A stretch of 8,451 nt of DNA from JBFKMV01 sp041629655 (GTDB lineage Bacteria > Acidobacteriota > Polarisedimenticolia > Polarisedimenticolales > Polarisedimenticolaceae): positions 1-8,451 of the forward strand of contig JBFKMV010000203.1 in the NCBI GenBank assembly GCA_041629655.1, in the 5' to 3' direction. A program made the position numbers and the translations under genes. The notes beneath the pieces were generated by a model. It made no database searches. It was not told the origin of the DNA and saw only the letters and a program-made list of their open reading frames with translations. Shown here one piece after another: positions 1 to 6,742 of this stretch. Every line of letters begins with the position of its first letter. The stretch's first letter is position 1.

Positions 1-369
1 CACGAACTCGGGCACCGTCTCGAGCCGCTGCTCGGCCGCGGCCGTCCACGGCACCGCGCCGGGAGCCGCCGGGGTGGGGGCCGGGGCGCTCTGCTCGCCC
101 GTCATCGCCTGCACCATGCTGCCGAACGGGCACTTCGACTCGCCGGCCTGCGCCTGCCCCTGCCCCTGCGTCTCCGGCGACGCGCCCTGCTGCGGGCCGA
201 CCTTGACGCCCAGCGAGCCCACGATCTGGGTCTCGTAGGGGTTGGTCAGCATCGCGAACTCGTAGGCGCACTCGGGGCAGGAGTAGACCAGCGAGATCGA
301 GCCGCGGTCCGGCGGCCGGGTCTCGATCAGCTTCATCGGGGTGTTGCAGGGGACGCAGAGGAACTTCAT
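1..369 (-). CDS. Zinc-ribbon protein with start of a PCP_red-type domain, 3' end cut by window edge
   Basis: The reverse complement from the ATG at 369 stays open to position 1, giving 123 visible residues. The N-terminus is a zinc ribbon or rubredoxin-like knuckle: C5-x2-C8 and C31-x2-C34. A Gln/Gly-rich linker (64-76), a lone CPFG (80-83) and a Pro/Ala linker follow. Residues 107-123 read PWTAAAEQRLETVPEFV, the opening of a PCP_red domain as also seen twice in the USP fusion at 2169-4196. The start is supported by GGAG eight bases upstream and by the ATGA overlap with the Mrp gene, which suggests coupled synthesis with that ATPase. The protein may be an Mrp client or partner. The gene call is firm; the domain call rests on 17 residues. 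Confidence 0.82.
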   Translation of the reverse strand, partial: MKFLCVPCNTPMKLIETRPPDRGSISLVYSCPECAYEFAMLTNPYETQIVGSLGVKVGPQQGASPETQGQGQAQAGESKCPFGSMVQAMTGEQSAPAPTPAAPGAVPWTAAAEQRLETVPEFV

Positions 370-1256
370 CGGGTCGTCTCCGGTGTCGGGCGCTCCACGA
401 GTGTTTCCAGGATCCGCTCCACGATCGCTCCCAGCGCCTCGGCCGAGGGCCCCGCGGGAGGGCCCGCACCGGGCGCGCCGCGATCGCAGCGCTCGGCGAG
501 GTCCGGGTCGAACGGCACGCTGCCCAGGCGCGGCACGCCCAGGTCCACGGCCCCCGAGGACGGGAACAGCGGCTTGACCTCGCCGCAGTCCCGGCAGTGA
601 TAGCCGCTCATGTTCTCGACGTAGCCGAGCAGCCGGTTGGGCGTCTTGCCGAGGGCGCTGACCGACCGCGTGACCACGCCGCGCGCCAGGTCCGAGGGCA
701 CGGTGACCAGCACGAACGCGGTGCTGCGGCCCAGGAACTCGGCGTACTGCTGCGTGCGCTCCGCCCCCGGGGGCAGGTCGACCAGCAGGAAGTCCAGCTC
801 GCCCCACTCGACCGCGGCCAGCAGCTCGGCCAGCGCGCTGAACTCGCGCGTGGCGCGCCAGGTGTGGGACTCGCCGTGCGCCACGCTGTCGAAGTCGACG
901 GCAACCGGCTCCGGGAACAGCGCCCCCAGCGAGACCACGGCGATGCCGCTCCGGGTGCGCGGCGGGGTCAGGCCGTCGGGTCCCGGCACCAGCGGTGCCC
1001 CGGCGACGCCGCCGAGACGCGCCTGCGCGGGACCGTTGAGGTCCGCGTCGAGCACGCCGACGCGCAGCCCGCGCGCCCGCAGCGCGGAGGCGAGCTGCAC
1101 GGTGATGGTGCTCTTGCCGACTCCGCCCTTGCCCGAGCCCACGGCGAGCAGGTGGCGCACCCCGGACAGCCGGCGCTCGATCCGCGCGCGCTGCGCGGCG
1201 ACCTGCCCGGCGACGTCGGAGCCGCCATCGCCCGCGATGTCGTGGTACGACTTCAT
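366..1256 (-). CDS. Mrp/ApbC-type P-loop ATPase (iron-sulfur carrier family)
   Basis: The 296-residue product belongs to the MinD/ParA/Mrp group of ATPases. It has the deviant Walker A GSGKGGVGKST at 40-50 with signature Lys43, DAD at 70-72 and switch II DLPPG at 160-164. The Mrp hallmark ENMSGYHCRDCG supplies a CxxC pair (C221, C224), which in relatives helps bind a bridging Fe-S cluster across a dimer. It lacks the N-terminal MIP18/DUF59 domain of many Mrp proteins. It departs from typical Mrp after DAD (LNGPAQARLGG) and after DLPPG (AERTQQYAEFLG), so the client may differ. The GNAT stop lies 42 bases upstream in the same frame, with no other start between. The stop overlaps the next gene as ATGA (366-369). 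The role is probably Fe-S or cofactor delivery to neighbours, by inference. Confidence 0.88.
   Translation of the reverse strand: MKSYHDIAGDGGSDVAGQVAAQRARIERRLSGVRHLLAVGSGKGGVGKSTITVQLASALRARGLRVGVLDADLNGPAQARLGGVAGAPLVPGPDGLTPPRTRSGIAVVSLGALFPEPVAVDFDSVAHGESHTWRATREFSALAELLAAVEWGELDFLLVDLPPGAERTQQYAEFLGRSTAFVLVTVPSDLARGVVTRSVSALGKTPNRLLGYVENMSGYHCRDCGEVKPLFPSSGAVDLGVPRLGSVPFDPDLAERCDRGAPGAGPPAGPSAEALGAIVERILETLVERPTPETTR
378..381 (-). promoter_or_regulatory. Ribosome binding site for the zinc-ribbon/PCP_red gene
   Basis: GGAG on the minus strand lies eight bases before the ATG at 369, inside the 3' end of the Mrp gene. It supports the start of the edge-truncated gene. Confidence 0.6.
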
Positions 1257-1298
1257 CTTCCCGGCCCGTAGTGAACGCGACGGCCCATGGTACCCGAC

Positions 1299-2147
1299 TC
1301 AGCCCGGCCGCGCCTGCGCGGCGTAGCCGATCCAGCGACCGGCCGGCCGGAATCCGCAGCGCTCCAGCACCTCGAACGGTACCTCCTCCGTGGCGACCCG
1401 CCGCATCCGCGCACCGCGTGCGGCCGATCCCGCGGCCCGATCGATCAGCAGGCCCGGCAACGTGTCCAGCCCGGCGGCCCCGGCCGCTCCGAGCGCCACG
1501 ATCTCGAGCGGGTCGGTGTCGCGGTAGAGCAGGAACGCCTCGACGCGGTCGGTCGCCACCGCAAGGCCCGGGAGCTCGGCCCTGAGGTTGAGCAGCGTGC
1601 GGTGGGCGCGCTCCCAGCAGCGCGGGGCGGCGGGATCCAGCGCGCCGGCCTGCACCAGCTCGTCCACGGTGACCGGGACCAGCATCTCCTCGGCACCCCC
1701 GGCGGTCGTTGGCGACCGGGCGCTGCGTTCGAAGTCCACGTAATCGCGCTCCCGCGCGTAGCCGCAGGCCTCGAGGAATCCGCGCGCCGCCGTCCAGTCG
1801 GCCGGCACCTCGGCGACCATCCGCGGCGGCCCCAGGATCGCCAGCTTGGCGCCCAGGGAATCCAGCAGGTGCCGCCCGTGCCCCCGGCGTTGGTGGTCGG
1901 GATGGACGCCGATCCGGTGGATCAGGTTCGCGTCGTCGCGCTTGCCCGCCAGCAGCACCGCGATCGGCTCGCGGTCGGCCACGGCGACCATGCAGCTCGA
2001 GCACCACAGGTTGATCCGGCGGATCTCGGCCTTGAAGTCCGCGACGGTCAGCTCCGGCAGCCCGCCGAAGTGGACACGGTAGCAGCGGTTGTACGCCTCG
2101 ACGAGCAGCGCGACGTCATCCGTGCGGCAGAAGCGGTACGACGACAT
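1299..2147 (-). CDS. GNAT-type N-acetyltransferase
   Basis: The product is 282 residues. Residues 1-140 form a GNAT domain with the acetyl-CoA pyrophosphate-binding motif Q86-R-R-G89-H-G91 after the strand IHRIGVHPDH, and a typical ending (ARGFLEACGYARERDYVDFER). Residues about 150-282 look like a second, degenerate GNAT half: the end (LERCGFRPAGRWIGYA) matches the usual GNAT C-terminal pattern, but no QxxGxG is visible there. The substrate cannot be told; a protein lysine, an amine or an antibiotic are all possible. The only in-frame ATG is at 2147, with weak ribosome binding (AGGGGA about 17 bases upstream). It lies 21 bases after the USP fusion, in the same frame, so co-transcription is likely. 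Its link to the respiratory module is unclear. Confidence 0.82.
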   Translation of the reverse strand: MSSYRFCRTDDVALLVEAYNRCYRVHFGGLPELTVADFKAEIRRINLWCSSCMVAVADREPIAVLLAGKRDDANLIHRIGVHPDHQRRGHGRHLLDSLGAKLAILGPPRMVAEVPADWTAARGFLEACGYARERDYVDFERSARSPTTAGGAEEMLVPVTVDELVQAGALDPAAPRCWERAHRTLLNLRAELPGLAVATDRVEAFLLYRDTDPLEIVALGAAGAAGLDTLPGLLIDRAAGSAARGARMRRVATEEVPFEVLERCGFRPAGRWIGYAAQARPG

Positions 2148-2168
2148 GACGGCGCGACGGACCGTCCC

Positions 2169-4196
2169 CTACTGGATCGAGTCGGGGGCGTTCTTCTTCT
2201 TGCCCAGCATCGCCGAGTGGACACCGGCCTCGTTGAGCGCCGGGCCGCCCGTGGCCGCCCCGTTGCCCTTGGACACCGGCGCGGAGGGCTGGCCGCCCTG
2301 CTCCCGGCTCTGCAGCACCTGCTCCATCATCTTGCGGCCGGCCGCGATCCCGTCCTCGACCAGCGGCAGGTCGATCGTCGCGGCGCCGCGCTCGGCGGCC
2401 AGCTCCTCGATGCGCGTCTGCGTCTTGTCGCGCATGAACCCCGCGGGCACGCGCAACACGCGCGCCACCGCGTCGTCGGTCCAGCCGTAGGCGCTGAACA
2501 GCGGGTTCTTCTCGGCGTCGCGGGCGACCAGCTTGCGATCGCCGTTCGCGCCGCCCGACAGCGTCTCCTCGGCGGGAGCGCCCGCGTAGTCGACCGGCAG
2601 GACCAGCGGCACCCCGGTCTCCTCCTCGACGATCGCTCGCGCGTAGTCCAGCGTGATGATGGTCAGCTTCTTGATCCGCGCGCTCTTCTCCACGCGGGCC
2701 TTGGTGCGCCGGCGCTGGTAGGCGTCCTTCATCGTCCACAGCGCGCGCTTGGCCTCCTGGCTCCACTGGAGCTTGCGACCGTCGTAGGTCGTCTCCTCTT
2801 CGAGACCGCCCTCCATCCCCGCGATCTTGCGCAGCATCTCCTCGGTCACCACCTCCCAGGACTGGCCGCCGCAGACGCCGCACTTGACCGGCTCGGGCTC
2901 CGAGGCCGCCACGCCGCACTTCTTGCACATCGAGACCTGTTGCTGCCGGGCCTTCTCCAGCGCCAACGCCTCGGCCAGCTTCTTGGTCTGCTCCGCCGCG
3001 CCCTTGGGCATGTAGCGGTCCATCGCCTCGTCCAGCACGTCGCTCGAGATCACGCTGTGGCCCTTCTCGACGGCCAGGCGGTAGATCGCCGTGCGGGCGA
3101 TCCCGCGCACCATGTCCGGAACGCGCTTCATCCGCTCCTCGGCCTCGGGCGTCCAGCGGATGCTCTCCTCGGCGCGCACGTCCAGCTCCGGGTATTCCAG
3201 CCGCGTCGTCAGCAGCACGTCGCAGGGGCACAGGCGCAGCAGGTTCTCGGCGTTGCTGCCCAGGCCCGGCTCGTCCTTGGGGCTGTGGACGCCGATCCGG
3301 CCGACCACCACCAGCCACGGGTTCGTCTTGCGCACGTGATCGAGCACCTTCTGGAACGCCTTGCCGTCGAGCAGCGTCTTGGTCAGCTCGACGTCGCGGT
3401 CGGCGGCCAGCTTCTGCGCCACGTCCAGGTGCGACTGGTAGATCTGGGCCAGCCCGGTATCGATGATCTCCTCGTGCAGCTGGTTCTGCTCCTCGAAGCG
3501 GAACACCTTGGCCGCCTTCTCGGTCAGCACGTTGACGATCCCGTTGAACACCGAGTAGTGCAGGTACGGGTCGTAGACCGCGATCGCCTCGACCCGCTTG
3601 CCGAAGTGCTTGGCCAGCTCGATCGCCGTGACCAGCGCGCCGAACGACTGCGGGCTGCCGTCGATGCCGACCAGGATCGTGTCCTGGTCGCCCGTGCGGT
3701 CCGCGGGAAGCTGCTTGACCACCCAGACGTCCTTGTGGGCGTAGCGGGTGACGCGCTCGCAGACCGAACCGATCTGGGTGTCGCGCACCCGGCCGATCCC
3801 CATCACGCCCAGCACCGTCAGGTCGTACTCGCGCTCCCGGATGTCGCGCAGGATCTCGGTGTGGTGCTTGCCGTCCATCATCCGCGGCTCGAACGGCAGC
3901 CCGCTCTTCTCGCACAGCTTCTTCATCTGGTCGAGGTAGCTGTCGGAGATCAGCTCCAGCCCCATCGTGATCAGGCTGTCGTGGATCTTGCGCTGGCGGT
4001 CCAGCTCGGTCTCGTCGAGGTACTCGTCGGGCAGCGTGTACTCCATCTGCTTGAAGCGGTAATCGTGCATCGAGGCGGCGTACACGTGACAGCCCACCAG
4101 CTTGGACTCGAACTTGCGTCCCAGCTCGATTCCCGAGGCGATCGCCTGGTTCGAATAGTCCGAGTTGTCGACGGGCACGTAGATCGTCTTGTACAT
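2169..4196 (-). CDS. Tandem universal stress protein fused to zinc ribbon and three PCP_red-type segments
   Basis: This is a 675-residue cytoplasmic fusion. USP domain 1 covers about 1-162 and has the ATP-binding pattern G-x2-G-x9-G-S at 130-144. USP domain 2 covers about 170-330 and has a near match (G299, G302, then G313-S314 and NAENLLR). A PCP_red-type segment follows at 346-398 (WTPEAEERMKRVP). Next come a four-Cys zinc ribbon (C424, C427, C439, C442), a diverged PCP_red-like helix pair (478-526) and a clear third copy (572-622, WTDDAVARVLRVPAGFMR). The C-terminal 40 residues look disordered. PCP_red is known from the C-terminus of BchB/ChlB; nothing else here is photosynthetic. It starts 14 bases after the cytochrome gene behind GGAGG. 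A nucleotide-sensing or assembly role for the complex is inference. Confidence 0.85.
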   Translation of the reverse strand: MYKTIYVPVDNSDYSNQAIASGIELGRKFESKLVGCHVYAASMHDYRFKQMEYTLPDEYLDETELDRQRKIHDSLITMGLELISDSYLDQMKKLCEKSGLPFEPRMMDGKHHTEILRDIREREYDLTVLGVMGIGRVRDTQIGSVCERVTRYAHKDVWVVKQLPADRTGDQDTILVGIDGSPQSFGALVTAIELAKHFGKRVEAIAVYDPYLHYSVFNGIVNVLTEKAAKVFRFEEQNQLHEEIIDTGLAQIYQSHLDVAQKLAADRDVELTKTLLDGKAFQKVLDHVRKTNPWLVVVGRIGVHSPKDEPGLGSNAENLLRLCPCDVLLTTRLEYPELDVRAEESIRWTPEAEERMKRVPDMVRGIARTAIYRLAVEKGHSVISSDVLDEAMDRYMPKGAAEQTKKLAEALALEKARQQQVSMCKKCGVAASEPEPVKCGVCGGQSWEVVTEEMLRKIAGMEGGLEEETTYDGRKLQWSQEAKRALWTMKDAYQRRRTKARVEKSARIKKLTIITLDYARAIVEEETGVPLVLPVDYAGAPAEETLSGGANGDRKLVARDAEKNPLFSAYGWTDDAVARVLRVPAGFMRDKTQTRIEELAAERGAATIDLPLVEDGIAAGRKMMEQVLQSREQGGQPSAPVSKGNGAATGGPALNEAGVHSAMLGKKKNAPDSIQ

Positions 4197-4201
4197 CGGG
4201 A

Positions 4202-4206
4202 CCTCC
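4202..4206 (-). promoter_or_regulatory. Ribosome binding site GGAGG for the USP fusion
   Basis: GGAGG on the minus strand lies five bases before the ATG at 4196, within the 14-base gap after the cytochrome stop. It marks the join between the cytochrome half and the soluble-protein half of the operon. No separate promoter fits in this gap. Confidence 0.75.
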
Positions 4207-4210
4207 GGGT

Positions 4211-5923
4211 TTACGCCAACGCTGCGTTGCGTTGCGGGGCCGGTCGCTTGCGGTTACGCCAGCGCAGCCAGCCCACGATCAACAATTCCACCACCAGGAC
4301 CGTCAGCGCGGCGCGGATCATCGGGCCGACCGCCGACGGTTGCTCGCGCGGCTCGACGTAGACGTAGACCCACTGGGTCAGCCCGCGCTTGTTGCCGCGT
4401 TCCTCGTTGAAACCGTCCCAGACCGAGACCGCGATCGGGACGAACTGCTGCTCGGCGAAGCCGACGCCCTCCGTGGCGCGCAGACTGCGGCGCAGCACGA
4501 CCGACCATTCCCCCTGGTCGTAGGACGCCCGGCCGAGCACCGCGGTGCCGCCCTCGGCCTCGGCCAGGTTGGCGCTGCCGCGGCCGACGTAGCGGCGCAC
4601 CGCGTCTCCCGCCAGGTCGAAGAACCACAGGTCGACGGGGTTCTGGGGATCGCCGAGCAGGAAGTAGGGCTTGCGGATCCCGGTCGGCAGCGTCAGCGGC
4701 AGCTGTAGCGCGACGGCGTCGCTCCACGCGGAGGTCGAGCTGCTGCCGGGCGCGGCCGCGTCGGTCTCCTCGCCCCAGAAATCGTCGGCACCCTCCTCCT
4801 CGACGGCCTCGTCGCCCCAGAAATCGTCGCCGCCCTGCTCCACCGCCTCCTCGCCCCAGAAGTCCTCGCTGTCCTCCTCGGCGGCGGCCGCGGGCGCGGC
4901 GGCCGACGGATCGAACGGCGGCACCTCGAGCGTCGGCGAGTTGGTCCCCGCGGTGTCGGCGATCAGGTCGTTCCAGCGCACCCGGAAGGCGATCTCGCTC
5001 GGGCTGTAGACCGCCTGGACCGTGACGTGGGTGATCAGCGGGTGGAAGTTGCGTCCCGGTTGGACGATCTGCCCGACGATCGGGAACATCGCCTCGGGTA
5101 CGCCGTCCCACAGCTCGGCGCTCTCCGGATCGATCTCCTCGTCGACCGGCCGGGCCACGACCAGCGTCGAGTACTTCGCCTCGACGGCCTCGGACAGCGA
5201 GTCGACGTAGTTGACCAGGTGCCAGCGGTCCTCGTCGCTCAGCGCGTCGGCGTAGGACGGCATCGGCGTGCCGTTGAGGCCGGTGCTGAAGGTGCGGAAC
5301 AGGTCCTCGCGCGTCGCGCCCCCGCGGAAGGTCCACTTGGCGGTCAGGTCGGCGGCGCGGATGTGGTTGCCCCAGTCGTCGACCAGCGTCGGCGCGGACA
5401 GCCCGTCGCCGCGCCCCAGCTCGCCGTGGCAGCGGATGCAGCCGAGCTGCTCGTAGACCTCGCGTCCCTTCAGGATCGACTCCTCGGTCGCGGCCGGCGC
5501 CCTGGGCACCGTCATCCCGGCCACCACGTACTCGGGGTTCGCGAAGTCCTCGCTGAAGCTCTTGACGTAGTAGACCAGGTTGTCCAGCTGCTGCTCGGTG
5601 AACTGCGGCCAGGCGGGCATCGAGCTGTAGGGCATCCCGCGGCGGATGATGCTCTCGAGGTCCTGATGCGTCGGCAGCGCGCCGCTGGGCGTGGTGCGGA
5701 TCTTGTACTTCCCCGAGGTCAGATCGCGCGGCTTGGGCTTGAGGTACGGGTAGGCGACCCCGTTGCCGTCGCCGTTCACGCCGTGGCATTGCGCGCAGAA
5801 CTTGTCGTAGAGCTGCTTGCCCGCCTCACGCTGGGCCGCGCTGCCGAGGTCCGGCTGCTGGGCCGCGGCGGCGGCGGCCAGCAGCGCCGCGACCAGTCCG
5901 GCGAGGGCGCGGCGGCGGATCAT
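4211..5923 (-). CDS. Exported diheme cytochrome c with EB_dh-type heme-binding domain and C-terminal anchor
   Basis: The product is 570 residues. Residues 1-21 are a Sec signal peptide (MIRRR, then an Ala-rich core). Two cytochrome c domains follow: CAQCH at 43-47 with M102 in SSMPAW, and CIRCH at 162-166 with M221 in GTPMPSY. Residues about 255-525 resemble the ethylbenzene dehydrogenase/DMSO reductase gamma-type heme b domain, best seen in the VWDGFNEERGNKRG segment (501-514). One helix at about 533-551 followed by basic residues anchors the C-terminus. An acidic insert with three DFWG units (354-387) interrupts the EB_dh domain. The open frame runs upstream to 6664, but the start at 5923 is favoured by the GAGG site seven bases before it, the signal peptide and the ATGA overlap. 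It is probably the periplasmic electron outlet or inlet of the complex. The cytochrome call is certain; the EB_dh call is likely. Confidence 0.88.
   Translation of the reverse strand: MIRRRALAGLVAALLAAAAAAQQPDLGSAAQREAGKQLYDKFCAQCHGVNGDGNGVAYPYLKPKPRDLTSGKYKIRTTPSGALPTHQDLESIIRRGMPYSSMPAWPQFTEQQLDNLVYYVKSFSEDFANPEYVVAGMTVPRAPAATEESILKGREVYEQLGCIRCHGELGRGDGLSAPTLVDDWGNHIRAADLTAKWTFRGGATREDLFRTFSTGLNGTPMPSYADALSDEDRWHLVNYVDSLSEAVEAKYSTLVVARPVDEEIDPESAELWDGVPEAMFPIVGQIVQPGRNFHPLITHVTVQAVYSPSEIAFRVRWNDLIADTAGTNSPTLEVPPFDPSAAAPAAAAEEDSEDFWGEEAVEQGGDDFWGDEAVEEEGADDFWGEETDAAAPGSSSTSAWSDAVALQLPLTLPTGIRKPYFLLGDPQNPVDLWFFDLAGDAVRRYVGRGSANLAEAEGGTAVLGRASYDQGEWSVVLRRSLRATEGVGFAEQQFVPIAVSVWDGFNEERGNKRGLTQWVYVYVEPREQPSAVGPMIRAALTVLVVELLIVGWLRWRNRKRPAPQRNAALA
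4763..4864 (-). repeat. Three in-frame DFWG coding repeats
   Basis: Within the diheme/EB_dh gene, residues 354-387 contain three acidic units of the form D-F-W-G-E/D-E, with Phe at 355, 368 and 382. At DNA level, the plus-strand unit TCGCCCCAGAAATCGTC occurs exactly at 4770-4786 and 4812-4828, with a diverged copy at 4851-4867. Spacings of 42 and 39 bases keep the frame. The insert is flanked by Ala/Glu-rich and Ser/Ala-rich sequence and probably forms a flexible acidic loop on the periplasmic domain. Confidence 0.85.
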
Positions 5924-6738
5924 TCGTGCACCTCGTGACCCAGCGCCCGCGGCTGGTACCCGTTGAAGTCGTACAGGAACAGGATCACCTCCCAGATCTG
6001 CTCCTCGGAGAGAAAGCTCTCCCAGGCCGGCATCGCGGAGTCCCAGGGACCGCCCTCGTCGGGCAGCCCGGGGGCGCCCTTGGCGATGCGCCAGAAGAAG
6101 AACGACTCCTGGAAGTTCGGCAGCACGCCCTGGTCGGTGAAGTTGGTCGGGATCGGGTTGAGCCCGTGCGCGAACATCCCGTTGCCGCCCATGTTGTCGC
6201 CGTGACAGTAATGACAGTTGCGGTAGTAGATCTCGCGCCCGCTCTCGACGCGCCGCCGGAACTCCTCCGGGTTCGTCGTCTGCAGCGCGCGGAACGGGTT
6301 GTCGCCGGTGATCAGGTTGATCGTGTTGTCGTGCACGGTGATGCTGTCGGGCGGCGAGGGGTGGACGGTACGGCCGAACGACGGCGCCTCCAGCGGCACG
6401 TTCATGCTGCGGTAGACGTTGAACGCCACCAGCAGTGGCAGCGCCACGACGATCAGCACCAGCAGCGGCGTGTGGCGGCGCTCGGTGGCCAGCCGCACCA
6501 GCGGGCCGAAGGTTCCCTCGCGCCGCTCCTCGCTGGAGGTCGCGTAGGCGAACAGTGCCAGCAGCGACACGCCCATGTACAGCTTGATCACCGAGCCCGG
6601 CACGGGCGTGGCGAAGCCGAAGCGCATGAACACGTACAGTCCGATCGCCCAGGCCGAGAGCCACACCAGCATGTTCGGCTTGACGAAGCGCAGCAGGACC
6701 ATGCCCAGCACGATCGCGATCACGACCAGCCAGTTCAT
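5920..6738 (-). CDS. Polytopic membrane protein with C-terminal monoheme cytochrome c domain
   Basis: This 272-residue protein has four predicted membrane helices (about 2-17, 22-39, 49-67 and 90-107), then a periplasmic cytochrome c domain from about 160. The heme site is CHYCH at 175-179, and the probable sixth ligand is M236 in SAMPAW. The segment from M236 to the terminal helix (SEEQIWEVILFLYDF) closely resembles the first heme domain of the next gene, which suggests related modules. The start at 6738 follows a strong GGAGG site and lies four bases after the preceding stop; the stop overlaps the next start as ATGA (5920-5923). The four-helix part resembles no family I can name. It may tether the cytochrome to the bd-like subunit. 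Confidence 0.87.
   Translation of the reverse strand: MNWLVVIAIVLGMVLLRFVKPNMLVWLSAWAIGLYVFMRFGFATPVPGSVIKLYMGVSLLALFAYATSSEERREGTFGPLVRLATERRHTPLLVLIVVALPLLVAFNVYRSMNVPLEAPSFGRTVHPSPPDSITVHDNTINLITGDNPFRALQTTNPEEFRRRVESGREIYYRNCHYCHGDNMGGNGMFAHGLNPIPTNFTDQGVLPNFQESFFFWRIAKGAPGLPDEGGPWDSAMPAWESFLSEEQIWEVILFLYDFNGYQPRALGHEVHE
5931..5934 (-). promoter_or_regulatory. Ribosome binding site that decides the diheme cytochrome start
   Basis: GAGG on the minus strand lies seven bases before the ATG at 5923. The frame is open for another 741 bases upstream, so this site, together with the signal peptide and the ATGA overlap, is what sets the true start. Confidence 0.7.
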
Positions 6739-6742
6739 GCGG

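Noticed and set aside
1281..1298. Adjacent CCATGG and GGTACC palindromes in the GNAT-Mrp gap
   Set aside because: They are overlapping six-base palindromes with no stem-loop or spacing typical of an operator; treated as chance.
2156..2166. Inverted repeat GACGG-A-CCGTC in the gap between the USP fusion and GNAT, considered as a terminator or operator
   Set aside because: The loop of one base is too short for a hairpin, there is no T-run, and an 11-base palindrome is expected by chance in GC-rich DNA.
2116..3915. 599-codon minus-strand frame overlapping the USP gene
   Set aside because: It is an out-of-frame shadow: Arg/Gly/Ala-rich with no motifs, while the overlapping frame shows clear USP and PCP_red motifs.
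1287..4361. Very long plus-strand open frame (1024 codons) opposite the GNAT and USP genes
   Set aside because: It is antisense to two well-supported genes, its translation is rich in Arg, Leu, His, Gln and Val with no recognisable domain, and such frames are common opposite GC-rich genes that share one reading frame.
5924..6664. Upstream extension of the diheme cytochrome frame
   Set aside because: The extension overlaps the polytopic cytochrome gene and reads as Arg-rich shadow sequence; the signal peptide and ribosome binding site place the start at 5923.
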